Part shown: one piece after another, positions 47,893 through 59,169 of the stretch
How positions within the stretch are numbered: the first letter of the stretch is position 1
How the letters are laid out: every line of letters starts with the position of its first letter
Assembly (NCBI RefSeq): GCF_040802235.1
Contig: NC_133168.1
Location: forward strand, 34,429,759-34,493,758
DNA from: Manis javanica
Taxonomy: Eukaryota; Chordata; Mammalia; Pholidota; Manidae
DNA length: 64,000 nt
Direction: 5' to 3'
Notes under the pieces: generated by a model
The model's input: the letters and a program-made list of their open reading frames with translations, nothing else
What the model was told of the DNA's origin: nothing
Database searches by the model: none
Position numbers and translations under genes: made by a program

Positions 47893-48760
47893 GTGGTAAA
47901 GGCAGTTCTGAGGGAACATGCTAAGCAACTACCTGTAGCTTTTCCTATACCTCAGTGGGTGACAAATACTAAGCAGTATAAATTGCCTAGGGTAGGGGGG
48001 CACAAGGAAACTGGAGAAAATCTACAGGAGTTGGAAAAGGTGGGCATCATAAAGCCCATTCATAGTCCTTCTAATTCCCCTGTGTGGCCAGTGAAAAAGC
48101 CTGATGGCTCCTGACATATGACCGTGGATTACAGGGAATTGAATAAAGTCACACCCCCTTTTCATGCTGCTGTCCCCTTAATGGCAGCCCTTATGGACAC
48201 CCTCAGTCATAAATTAGGGACTTATCATTATGTTGTGGACCTTGTTAATGCTTTCTTCTCTATTGACATAGCACAGAAAAGTCAGGAACATTTTGTCTTC
48301 GTGTGGGAAAGCCAGCAGTGGACATTTACTGTCCTTCCACAGTGACACCTCCACAGTCCCACCATTTGTCACAGACTTGTAGCCCAGGACTTGGCCACAT
48401 GGAAGAAACTGCACAGTGCAGCTGTATCACTACACTGATGATAACATGATCACATCTGACTCTCTTGCAGATTTAGAAGGGGCAGTTCCTAAATTCCTGC
48501 AACATTTACAGAAGAAAGGATGGGCTGTGAGCAGCACCAAGTTTCCAGGATTTGGTTTGTCTGTAAAATTCCTGGGGGTAGTATGGTCAGGTAAAACTAA
48601 AGTTATCCCAGAAGCAGTCATAGACAATATCCAGGCTTTCCCTACCCCTACCACTGTGGCAGTATTACAAGAATTTTTGGGTCTTTTGGGCTACTGGAGA
48701 GTGTTTCTCCTGCACTTGGCACAAATTCTGAAGCCCTTATACAGGTTGGTATGAAAGGGC
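47893..48760 (+). pseudogene. Reverse transcriptase domain of the provirus
   Basis: 47893-48114 ends at a TGA where the family has a Trp, directly before a MTVDYRELN-type stretch (48118-48345). That next piece carries VDLVNAFFSI (catalytic Asp retained) and stops at a TGA right after LPQ, where the family has LPQG. 48416-48754 carries YTDD (two Asp retained) and the FLG motifs of the palm/thumb. So catalytic residues survive but the frame is broken at least three times. Confidence 0.85.
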
Positions 48761-48835
48761 ATCAAGTGGGACTGGGATGAGACATGTGCATCTGGTTTTA
48801 CTGCTGTTAAGTGAGCAATCAAGGCCGTACAGGCC

Positions 48836-49765
48836 TTGAGTGTAATGGACTCATCAAGACCCTATAAGTTAGATGTTCATTTAAACAAAGATGGTTATGA
48901 ATGGGGCCTTTGGCAGCAGCTTGAATGGACACACCAAGCTATTGGATTCTGGTCACAAGTATGGAAAGGAGCAGAGGTCTGGTACATCTTGATAGAAAAG
49001 CAACTGGCTACTCTGTACCATACCTTGCTGGCTATGGAGCCCGTCACCAGAACAGCTCAGACCAAGGTAATAATTACCTATCCCATCACAGGGTGGTTAT
49101 GAGACTGGACCCAAATGCCACAGAATAGTGTGGTACAAACATCTACACTGGCCAAATGGGGTGCATATTTATAGGAACATAGCTCTCTACTCTTCTCTTA
49201 AGTGGAGAGCTCCAGCTTTTATTGGGATCAGTAACATATATCAGTGGAAAGCAGGACAAACTTGCTCTTGAGCCATTGGTAACTGAGAGTCCTTATCAGG
49301 AGGGAAAAGCCCCTATACCTGAACATGCTTGGTACACAGACAGCTCCATTCATGGGGAGCCCCCAAGTGGAGGGCTGTGGCTTTCCATCCTAAGATTGAG
49401 GCAATATGGATGGAGGATGGAGAGGGGAAGAGCAGCCAGTGGGCTGAGTTGTGGGAAGTATGGCTCGTAATCACCCAGGAACCCTCCCCTGTAATTGTCT
49501 GCACTGACAGCTGGGCCGTCTATTGGGGCTTGACCCTGTAACTACCACCATGGTACCATGCCAACTGGATGCTTGGTCATCAGCTCCTTTGGGGGGCAAG
49601 AGCTGTGGCAAGACTTATGGGCCTCTGATCAGACCAAGACAGTTACCATATATAATGTGACTGGACATTTGCCACTGGCATCTCCAGGTAATGTTGAAGC
49701 AGATGAACTGGCCCAGGTGCGCTGGCTAGAAGGAAAACCTACCTCTGATGTAGCCCAATAGTTAC
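48836..49765 (+). pseudogene. Connection and RNase H domain of the provirus
   Basis: 48836-49102 has the tether pattern with a WSQ/WKGAE stretch. RNase H residues are visible in shifting frames: YTDSS (first Asp), QWAEL (Glu), CTDSW (Asp) and EADELA (last Asp). Frameshifts at about 49110-49220 and 49440-49560 break it. Confidence 0.75.
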
Positions 49766-49779
49766 ATCTGTGTTGCTTG

Positions 49780-50620
49780 CATGTGGAGCAAAAGACAATG
49801 TGAGCTATAGGCTGTCCTTGGGGTTTGCTGTTGACCTTTGAATAAGTCAGAAGAGCCCAGAAAGAGTGCCTTGTGTGCTCTAAGATGGGCTTACACTGAG
49901 TCCTGCAGCAACATGGGACAATAGTAAGTGGGCTGTTACCCCTTGTCAGGTGGCAGATAGACTATAGTGGGCCTCTGCCCATATCAGAAGGATATCAGTA
50001 TGCCATGACTTGTGTAGACATGGCTACTGGCCTGTTGGTTGCTTTTCCTGCATGTTGTGCCCACCAAAAGGGACCTAGAGTGCCCCTTTGCAGTCTATGG
50101 CAGGCCACAGGTGATTGAGAGTGATCAAGACACTCACTTTATTGGACATGTATTACAAGAATGGGTGCAGCAATTAGGAATAAATGGAAGTTTCTTGTAC
50201 TATATAACCGTACTGGGGCAGGCATGATAGAGAGGTGCAATGGTTTGCTCAAATCTAGCCTGAAGTCAGACACCAATAATCTATGGGGCTGTTTAGTTTG
50301 CTTACGGACAGTTCTATAATGTTTGAGAAGCCCAGAAAAGGAACCTTGAACCTTGTGGACATCCTAATACACCTTGCTGCCTCTCCTATACAACTGTATG
50401 TGCAAACCAAAGAGCAGTTACTGAATCCAGGATATGGCCAGCAGAGCACCATCTTGCTACCAGCCTCAACTGCATTAAACCCTGGAGACACTGTTGAATG
50501 GACATGGCCCTGGACATTTCAACACATGGACCAGCGATGGGTGGCCTTCCTGCACCTTGGTGAAAAGGTGTGGAATCTGGCCTCCTTTGTGTTCCTGGAG
50601 TAACAACAGAGTGGCCCTTA
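49780..50620 (+). pseudogene. Integrase region of the provirus
   Basis: 49950-50000 codes a QIDYSGPL-like stretch (first catalytic Asp), 50100-50150 an ESDQDTHF stretch (second Asp) and about 50230 ERCNG (Glu), giving the D,D,E order with frame changes between. The 106-residue frame 50283-50603 follows; its NPGDTVEWTW part may be an integrase C-terminal domain. No env or clear dUTPase is seen up to the 3' LTR. Confidence 0.7.
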
Positions 50621-51208
50621 AAGATCATGGTAGTGTACCCAATATGTCCAGGAGGTAAGAGCATCTTATGGGGAAGTTTTATATTTATATTTATGGCCAG
50701 TGCATGTACCTCTCATAGGTCTATACATTGACTACATCTGTAACTTCCACAGTGTGGGGATGTCAAAGTCTGATATACTAGACGGGAATGAGATACCATT
50801 CTTGCCACTGTCTTATCACAAGACCCTTCTTCTTGAATGTATCCTTCCTGATGGACAAGATATGCCTATGCTTGTGTCATTAAAACATGTATTTTATCAC
50901 CTTTAAGGTTATTTTCTTCTACAGTCCCTGTGGTCTGGTTGCCCCCCTGGCTGCAGCTGCTGTGTGTTTATTACTCTGAAGTCCCTACCTGTGCAGCTAC
51001 TGACTGCCTGTGAAATGGGCAAGCTATGGACTTAATCTGCATAGGACTTTGAACCTAGTTGAATCCTCTGGCTTGAGGATTATCATGATTTTATTGCTGT
51101 TGATATTGTATGTTTTTAGTCCACAATGCTCCAGTTTTCTCCCATGGGGACCATTGCAGAAGATGGGGAACAAATAGATTGTGAGGTGAGATTTCTGGAG
51201 GGGTGGGC

Positions 51209-51529
51209 TATGGGTAAAATTGCAATATTTCCAGAATTTCTTGCTGGCTTTAGTGCATTTCCCTATCAATAGGTATTCCCAAGGGGTGGAGAGAAGTAGT
51301 CCATATCTGTATCAGTAGGTAATTACAAGGGTGAGTAAGGGCATATCTGGACTGGAGAGGTTGGGTGGGGCCACTTTTCCTGCATCTGGGTCACTAGAGA
51401 CATGGGTGAGCCAAAGCGGACGACTGCTTGTAGGCAATAAATGGGTTTCTCCAATTTTGTCACTTCAACTGATTTCAGTTCAAAGGTATTTTGCCCCAGG
51501 CTAGGAAAATATTTTCCCCTGGAGTTACA
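51209..51529 (+). repeat. 3' LTR of the ERVL-like provirus
   Basis: TATGGGTAAAATTGC to GGAGTTACA, 321 bp, with AATAAA at 51436-51441. The first TG is mutated to TA. Preceded by the polypurine tract and followed by 'gccat'. Confidence 0.9.
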
Positions 51530-51534
51530 GCCAT

Positions 51535-52210
51535 ATAAAAAGGGAAATTACATTTTAACTTCATTATGGAAAAAAAATGCTGGAATACTATATACAATAT
51601 TCATGCAGTGAATCCACAAAAGCATCCAAAATAATCAATCATGACAAAGCTACACTTATCACATGATAAGATTAACAGAAAAATGTGATCATTGCAATAG
51701 TTGCAGAAACTTTTCAAGAAGGCTCAAAATTCATTTATGATTTTAAAATATAGCAATCCTGAATTAGAGGAGAATTTCCTGATCATTACATATTTCCATT
51801 CATCGAAAGTTATTCCTAAAGCTAACATGTGAAATATATTTTCTTTAAATTGAGTAACAAAAAGGATACCCACTTTTACTGTTTCTATTGAATATATGCA
51901 GGTCATGGACTAAACAGTAAGACAAAAAAGACTGATTGCTTGATTACTTCTGGAATATGGAATAGAATGTAAAGACCAAGATTTTCTTTGTACACGATTT
52001 GACATTCTACAAAAGAATACTAAAGATATCTATAGATTTTTAAATATAATTAGAAAAATTTTGCATGACTATTTATAAAAACAATTGTTTGCTTATAGAA
52101 GTCTATAAATAACAATTAGAATAAAAAATTTTAAACATACCATCTAGTCCATTTCTGTAAGATACAAAAAAGAAAAAACTAATTTATATTCTTAGAATTA
52201 AGAGAATTAA
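51535..52210 (+). mobile_element. Old L1 ORF2, continuation after the provirus
   Basis: 'gtgatcattgcaatagttgcagaaac' and the following lines fit the ORF2 reverse transcriptase region. It joins the 43600-45946 fragment once the provirus is removed. Confidence 0.6.
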
Positions 52211-52289
52211 TTTTACTTTGGAAAGGTTATTATTAGAAGGAATTTGCACAGGGCTTTTTTGGTGCTGGTTGAGGTCTGTTTCTTGATTG

Positions 52290-52755
52290 GGAGTCTGTAT
52301 GTGAACATGTACAGTCTGTAAATTTTATCAAAATTTATGGTTAAGATACTCACATTTTTTATAAGCCAGGTGGAGAAAGACAAGTACCAAATGACTTCAC
52401 TCATTTGTAGAGTATAACAACCAAACAAAACTAAAGGAACCAAACAGCAGCAGACTCACAACTCCAAGAAGTAACTAGTGGTTACCAAAGGGAAGGGGTG
52501 GGGAGGTTGGGTGAGGAGGGAGAGAGAAGGGGATTAAGGGGCATTATAATTACCACACAGCATAGGTAGGTCATTGGGAAGGAAGTATAGTACAGAGAAG
52601 ACAAGTAATGATTCCATATCATCTTACTACGCTGATGGATAGTGATTGCAATGGGGTCGGGGGAGCCTTGACAATATGGGTGAATGCTGAAACCACAATG
52701 TTGTTCATGTGAAACCTCCATAAGATTATATTTCAATGATACCTTAATTACAAAA
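52290..52755 (+). mobile_element. Young L1 3' fragment without env tail
   Basis: From about 52365 ('agccaggtggagaaagacaag') the sequence matches the sense part of the L1 at 15640-16040, with 'acagagaagacaagtaatga' and 'gctgatggatagtgatt', and ends in A-rich sequence. 52290-52355 resembles the 3' UTR of an older L1 and may be a separate piece. The 84-residue minus-strand frame is antisense of this 3' UTR. Confidence 0.7.
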
Positions 52756-53199
52756 AATACATTTTTTAAATATAAATATTATACGTTAACAAAGGAAAAA
52801 AACCTAAGAACTCTTTAAAAAGTAAATTATTTAAAATGTAAATTAATTAGAGATAAACTTTTTTGAAAGAATTTAAGGAAATAAGTGTAGAGATATACCA
52901 TGTTCTTGAGTAAGATGATCTAATATAGAAAGATATCAGTATAGAAAGAGCTCAATCCTAGACTGACCTGTATATTAAACACATATCCCAATAAATTTGG
53001 ATTTTGTCAAGCTGAAAGTAAAACCTGTTTGGAAAGGCTAATAACTAAGCACATACCAAGATGTTATTAAGGAAGCAGCATAATATGAAATATAAAATAA
53101 TTAAAGCTCACATATGCCAAATCAATTTCATATAGATGAAAGATATACTTGGCTAAGACAGATTTAAGTTTTAAATTCAGGGGAAAAAATGGAAAGACA

Positions 53200-53530
53200 T
53201 ACAGATGGTCCCTGTCTTACAATGGCTCAATTTTTCAACTTTACAATCTTGTAAAAGTGACACACATTCAGCAGAAATCATCCTTCAATCTTTGGTCTTT
53301 TCCCAGGCTAATGATGTGCTGTATGATCCTCTCTCAACATGCTCGGTGGCTGTGAGCCTAAGCTCCCAAAAAGATTTTGCCCAACTTTAAGCTAATCTAA
53401 GTGTTCTAAGAATATTTAAGATAGGTGAGACTAAGCTATGAAATTCAGTAGGTTAGATATGTTAAACACATTTTCCACTTAAAATATTTTCAATTTTTTT
53501 ATGAAAGTAGCAAATTTTTCTTAAGATACA
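53200..53530 (+). repeat. DNA-transposon-like MER repeat (relative of 20915-21300)
   Basis: 'ggtccctgtcttacaatggctcaa', 'gtgacacacattcagcagaaa' and 'gattttgcccaactttaagctaat' follow the same family as 20915-21300. Its frames at 53149-53390 are incidental. Confidence 0.55.
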
Positions 53531-53854
53531 ACATGAATCATAAAATAAAACATTTATAAACTCATCTTTATTAACATTAAAATTTGAACCTTATAAAACA
53601 GCAACATAAAGAAGGTAAAAATACCCAAAACAAATATAATAAAGTATCCAGACTATAAAAATTATCCCACCAAAAATAGGAAAGACACCAACAAACAATT
53701 CCACAGAATATTGGGCAAAAGACTAGAAAAAAGATGTTTCCAGAAGAAACAAAAGGAAAAGTCCTATATAATTATGAAAGGTGCAATTGCTTTGATAATG
53801 AGGTAAATCAAAACAAAACATGGAAAGTATATGTCCAAAACACATAAACAAATA

Positions 53855-53884
53855 CACACACAGACACACACACACACAAACACG
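53855..53884. repeat. (AC)n-rich short tract
   Basis: An imperfect CA/AC repeat of about 30 bp. Confidence 0.85.
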
Positions 53885-55479
53885 TCTTGCTAACACAATT
53901 TAAACATTGGAAAATACATGTTTGTAAGACTATAGAATATGTCTATATGACTGTACTATATGTATAGTACTAGCAGAAGTTTAAATAGGGACAATCCTTT
54001 TAGAAACTTCTCTGGAAATGTCTAGCAAATATGGCAAAGTACATACCTGACAAATCAGGAATTCCACTCTTCTAATTCTGGTTCACTGTACTGGGAAACT
54101 CTTATATGTGTGCTGCTGTAGAAATAGTCAAGAATGCTTATAGCAACATTATTCATAAAAACAAAATAACTAGTGCAGCTTTCAATGTTAGAATAAACAA
54201 GTGAATAAATACTTGTGATTTCATAAAATAAAATACATAAAAAAGAATGAATAAAGAGGCAAGTCTCAGAAGAATAAGTAAGCTATTATATTTATCTGAA
54301 ATTCAAAGAGAAATAAAACTACATATATGTGGAAGTAACTTTATGTTTAAACAAGAGGACCCCAAAGAAACTATTACAATACTCTTTCTTAAGTGGAATT
54401 TTAAGTGTATCATGTATTCAATGTATTTTTAAAAATTACAAATACTTATAGGTTTTCTGTACTATGTGTTATATATTACAAAATAAAAAGGTTCTAACAA
54501 CAAAACTAATGGAATAAACAACAGACTAATATAGCTGGACAGAAGATGAGTGAACTGAAAAGTTGAATTAAGAAAACCTTCAAGAACATAGCATAAAAAC
54601 ATAAATATAAAAAAGAATTAAATAACATAGAGAAATGCCAATGTTCAACCACTTGAAGTTCCAGAATGAGACAATAAAGACAATAGAAATGGGCAGTATT
54701 TTTTAAAAATATTGAGTGAAATATTCCAGAAATGCACAGAGAAACAAGTTACTCAGATGGGATGTCTGATGTTGGGCAGAACATGCTATAGTAGAAGTTC
54801 AGATCTAAGCTACACAGTCTCTTGTGAACATCAAGGTTAAAGATAAATTCTCAAGGTTATCAGGGAGAGAACATATATTGCTTTCAATCAATGTGAATGC
54901 CAAATTGCTCATAATTAAGTACATCATTTGCAAGAAAACAGTGCTATAATCTTAAAAATACTAGGGTAGCATAAGTTTGCATCTAAACTTTTGTGAAAAA
55001 AACATTATCCAAATGTTAGAATGAAATAAGGACTTTTTAGATATACAGAAACTCTGAAAAATTCTCTCCCACAGACAATATTCAAAAGAGTGAATGGAAG
55101 TTGTTCTTCAAAGGATAAATGAAACAAATCCTTGTTGAAGTCATAGAAAGCAACGAGCTACAAAAACATATTCATATTAAGTACATAAGTAAAAGCTATA
55201 ATTGAAAAAAGGTCATTTGGTTATATACTACTTTTCAATACAAGTTGGTCCTATATAATAATGACATTTTTATTATCAAGACCAAACTGATTATTATAAT
55301 GGAGACTTTCTTAGATAATGACTAACCTGATAATGACCAATTATATACGTAATTCAAGGAAAATACCAGATGTATGTGTGTAAAAGCAAAAGGCTTCAGT
55401 GGCATACTTTTCTTTATTGATTTACTTATTTATTATATATTTATTTATTAGGTTGGTTTTGCTTTATTTGTATTTTTAA

Positions 55480-55720
55480 CCAAATTTCATCCCAATAGTT
55501 GCATAATTTTTGTTTTAATTTTAATTTTTTGATTGAAATATCATTGATATATAATATTATATTGGTTTTAGATGTACAATATAGTGATCTGGTAGTTATA
55601 TACATTACTAAATATTCACCATGAGTATAGTTACCACCTGTCAACATAGAAAGACATTACAATAGTATTGGCTATACTTATACTATACCTGTTCAGGACT
55701 CTCATCCCCATGACTAAGAC
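55480..55720 (-). mobile_element. L1 3' UTR fragment, antisense
   Basis: 'ttttttgattgaaatatcattgatatataatatt' then 'ggttttagatgtacaatatagtgat' and 'cctgtcaacatagaaagacatt' is the antisense 3' UTR. It sits tail to head with the next plus-strand fragment. Confidence 0.7.
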
Positions 55721-55724
55721 ATAC

Positions 55725-56365
55725 TGATGGTCAACAGATGCATGAAAAGATGCTCAGTGTCACTAATTATCAGGAAATGCAAATCAAAACCACAATGAGA
55801 TATCATCTCATCCCAGTCAGGCTGGCTAATATAAAACAAAAACAAAAACAAGAAATGACAAGGCTTGGCAAGGATGTGGAGAGAAAGGACCCTTCATACA
55901 CTGTTGGTGGGAATGTAAATTGTTGCTGCTATTATGGAAAAAATAAAAATAGAGGTCCATTGGGAATTGACCTGAAGAAAAGAATCACTAATTTGAAAAG
56001 ATACATGTTTATTGTAGCATTATTTATAACAGCTAAGATATGGACACAACCTAACAGTCCATCATTAGGTGTATAGATAAAGAAGGTGTGATATATATAT
56101 GCAATGGAAAATTACTCAGCCATAAGAAAGAATGAAATATTGCCATTTGCAACAACATGGATGCACCTAGAAGATATTATGCTAAGTGACATTAGCCAGA
56201 CAGAAAAGACAAATGCCATATGATTTCATTGATATGTGGAATATGAAAAACAAAACAAAACAAAACAGAAATAGACTTGGAAACACAGATAATGGACTCA
56301 TGGTTGCCACAAGGGAGGGGTGTGTGGGCTGCATGAAAGTGAAAGGATAGAGAGGTGATAAACTT
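55725..56365 (+). mobile_element. L1 ORF2 C-terminus and 3' UTR fragment
   Basis: 'caggaaatgcaaatcaaaac', 'acaatgagatatcatctcat', 'gttggtgggaatgtaaattg' and 'ttatgctaagtgacattagcca' are classic plus-strand L1 3' sequence. The 112-residue frame at 55738-56076 is in this region. A (AAAAC)n stretch lies at about 56248-56268. No A-tail is visible at its right edge. Confidence 0.8.
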
Positions 56366-56369
56366 CCTC

Positions 56370-57000
56370 TTTTCTAACAGATTGGCAATACCTTAAAGAT
56401 TTCCTACATTCCTTACATTTGTAGGATTTCTCTATACTGTGATTTCTTTCATGTTTTTGAAAAGGCTAGAGATAACTGAAGGCTTTCCCACATTACTTAC
56501 ACTTAGAAGGCTTATTTCCATATTCTTGATACTTGTATGGTTTGGGCAAAGTGTGAGATCTTTTGTGCCTATTAAGGGATGAATGCTGCATGAAGACTTT
56601 TCCACACATACTGCACTCCCATGGTTTTACTACTTCAGAAGTTTTCTTGTTTAAATCATGATTTGGAATCTGGCTGAAATTTTCTCCATGTTGACTACTT
56701 TCTTTACTTTCATGGAGTCTCTCTACTATACGACTTTTCTGACTTCTTCCCTGCTTTTTGTACTGATCTTCAATGCTACAGTCTTTCCATTTTTTCCCTA
56801 TTGAAGCCAGGTTCCTCAGTGTTTCCCGTATCACATATCTGTAAAATTTCTTCTGAGAAGGATCCATCAGTGTCCCCTCCTCCAGGCTGAAGTTTATAGC
56901 TACATCTTCAAAACTCATAGAATCTGCTGGCCAGCTTCTGGGTCACCCAGCGATGTCCCTGTTGCTCCCGGCAGGTGCAGGCCACAGAGCAGCTGACTTA
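56370..57000 (-). pseudogene. KRAB zinc-finger retropseudogene (ZNF)
   Basis: The main frame (56918-56493, 141 residues) joins a KRAB-A box (about residues 2-41), a linker region and a zinc-finger region without introns. In KRAB-ZNF genes these lie on separate exons, so it is a retrocopy. The codon before the new start region reads GCA-GAT-TCT-ATG where family members have ATG-GAT-TCN-GTG, so the original start appears lost. The KRAB EEW is EEG here. One C2H2 finger is intact at about 102-122 (C-x2-C-x12-H-x3-H); the next is cut by a stop at its start, and further finger-like sequence continues in frame beyond the stop. The finger array is truncated at about 56370 by L1 sequence. The leader resembles a 5' UTR to about 57000. 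The paralogue is not certain. Confidence 0.8.
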
Positions 57001-58690
57001 ACCTGTCTTTTTATATTTGATAGTGTTTGAGAAAGATATTTTCCTTAATTCATTAACAAAGGTTACTGTACAGATGAAGATTTCTTGTTAAACAACATGG
57101 AAGACCTATTCTAAAAAATTACATTTCATCAAATCTTCAAAGTTTGCCAAGCAAATAAACCAACAATATGGAGAACATACCATATATGATATTTTTATTG
57201 AGTTTAGAAATTCACTAGATAAATACCAGAATTGCCCAAATCTCTAATGTAACTTTGTAGAATTTTATAAATGGAGCCCAAAGATAGCTACTTCAATACA
57301 CTTTACTGCACTAAACTGAACCTCCAAGATGAAAGGAACACTATATTAATATTTTTTTATTCCTAATCCCAGGACCATCCCAGCAAAACGTCTTTGGAAT
57401 TAAAACTTTGAGAAAATGTTAGAAGTCTGTTAGTTAGTTTGTTTGTTCCTTGGTCTTTCAGTTTCTCTTTTTTTAAAACAAATTATAAAAATATGAGAAA
57501 CGCTTAGCAATTATAGGAGCTGCAGAGAAGTTAATAAAAAAAGTAGTAGTTTTCATTATTTTTATAATTGTCTGAAAGAGTCTCAATCACTGAAAGATTT
57601 TTACATACACTAAATATTTTCAATTGTACTCTCAACTGTACATACTAAAGAAGATACCAAGTTCTCTTGCACCATAGTTGCATGATGTACTTATATTACC
57701 ACAGGCTTAGCCCAGTATGCACACTAGGCTTACTTCCAGTTGCCAGCATCTAACTCCTTGCCAGACAGACTCCTCTGCGGGTCAGAGCCAACTCTTCCCA
57801 AGAGTGTGGGAATCAGAAGTGCTTGTGGAATCTACTGCCTCTCTGCATTCCATAATATAGTGCTTTGCTTGAGAATCTTCTACTTGTCAACTTACCTTCC
57901 TTGTTGCATTTCTCCACTTCCCTACTAGTGCTTCTGGAGAATACCTCACAAGTAAACCATTGACACTCTAATCCTTGACTCAGGCTCAGACTCTGGGGAA
58001 ATCCAGTCAAAGACTTTAATGCAGCTTTAGGAAGACCAGACCTTAATTCAGCCAGTGAAGCATCATCTTCTTCCTGTAATACAAAGCTTTGCTTTCAAGT
58101 ATTTTGGCAATACATGAGGCCCCCCCTGGTGTTTCATCAGGAGCTAAATATGGGTTTCCTTTCTTCAAGGCTGTTATCCATGCTGTCTCTGCTGCTCCTT
58201 TCTCGAGCTTTTATATCCATTAACTTGACTACAGCCCCTGTGAGCCTAATCTCCATCTTCAGTATATTTGAGATCTCAAATAATGCAAAGAAACCAGGCT
58301 AGATGAACAGAACCAAGTACTGTCAGATAGAAGTATTTCCATACGTATTTGAAGCCAAGGAAACACAAAATGACTTCATCAGAATTTTGTATGTGCTAGC
58401 TTTTCCTTCTACAAGGTCAAAAGACAATTAAAATGAGGGAATCTTCAAAAATCATAGCAGGGTAAGGGGAGATGGAGCACAGTTCTGGCTATTTATATCT
58501 GAATATAACATTTATCTTGGTAGCTTTTTCAATTACCACCACCAATAGGGGGTGCAGGTAGAAGGATGGAGATGGGACAATCAGACAATATTTATATATT
58601 AGACACTGTCATTCCCTAAATCCATTATCTCTTTTAACAACGTACCTCCTGAATTTTAGATGCGCACATACATTTCAAAGTCAGGACTGA
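57001..58690. other. No recognised feature
   Basis: AT-rich to mixed. Overlapping frames at 57740-58010 on both strands and a 62-residue frame at 58114-58302 (hydrophobic start) show no family motif. No host exon is supported. Confidence 0.35.
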
Positions 58691-58699
58691 ATTTCTCAA

Positions 58700-59045
58700 C
58701 ATACCTTGCAGCCAGACATGGACATGTAGATAAGTTCTAGCCAATGGAATGGGAACAGAAAGAACATTTTGCCTTAATCCTTTTATCCCACCTTTCTGGT
58801 AACTGGTATGTGGATATCATAGTGGGAAGAAAAACATCTGGAAATTGGAAATAAAAGACACATTTCAGTAAATCAATAAGATGGAATCTTTGCATGCAGG
58901 GTGATGGAACCACTACAGCAGCCCTGAATCACATACCCACTCCTTTATGTGAGAGGGAACAAAAATGTATTTACACCTTCATTAAGTCACTGTAGTTTAG
59001 ATTTACTTTGTTATAGCATCTTAATTTGTATCCTAATTATTATAG
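58700..59045 (+). repeat. Ancient MER/LTR-type remnant
   Basis: 'gttctagccaatggaatggg' followed at a distance by 'cactgtagtttagatttactttgttatagca' resembles an old mammalian LTR/MER family; diverged. Confidence 0.4.
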
Positions 59046-59169
59046 CATTCTACAAGGTTACTGTGGGTTTTTCAGCTGCAAATACAGATAGAATTTATTT
59101 AAACATACAGTATTAACTAATACTGGAAAATAAGTTAAAATTCATTAAATTATGGATAAGTTGAAATAC

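Larger units (their letters stand above)
45952..51529 (+). mobile_element. ERVL-like (class III) provirus, 5.6 kb, decayed gag-pro-pol, no env seen
   Basis: Two LTRs of 319 and 321 bp in the same orientation enclose decayed gag-, reverse transcriptase-, RNase H- and integrase-like frames in the retroviral order. A purine-rich tract ('ggaggggtggg') lies directly before the 3' LTR. The primer-binding region after the 5' LTR starts 'tctggtggtagtcacc'; I cannot assign the tRNA. The 5-bp duplications of the sibling solo LTRs and the pol residue pattern favour ERVL/class III. Every domain is broken by stops or frameshifts. The LTR pair is visibly diverged (roughly one change in six or seven by eye), so the insertion is old. 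It sits in an old L1 ORF2. Confidence 0.85.
52790..55400 (+). mobile_element. Old L1 ORF2 C-terminus and 3' region, then a further old L1 ORF1-like piece
   Basis: 52850-53130 fits ORF2 C-terminal sequence ('aatttaaggaaataagtgtagagatataccatg'-type, with changes). 53640-54500 fits the L1 3' region ('ggcaaaagactagaaaaaagatg', 'aggtaaatcaaaacaaaac'). 54700-55120 looks like another ORF1 end. Old and diverged; borders approximate. Confidence 0.5.

Noticed and set aside
56493..56918. KRAB-ZNF as an intact functional gene
   Set aside because: Intronless, start apparently lost, KRAB Trp replaced, stop in the second finger and truncated array.
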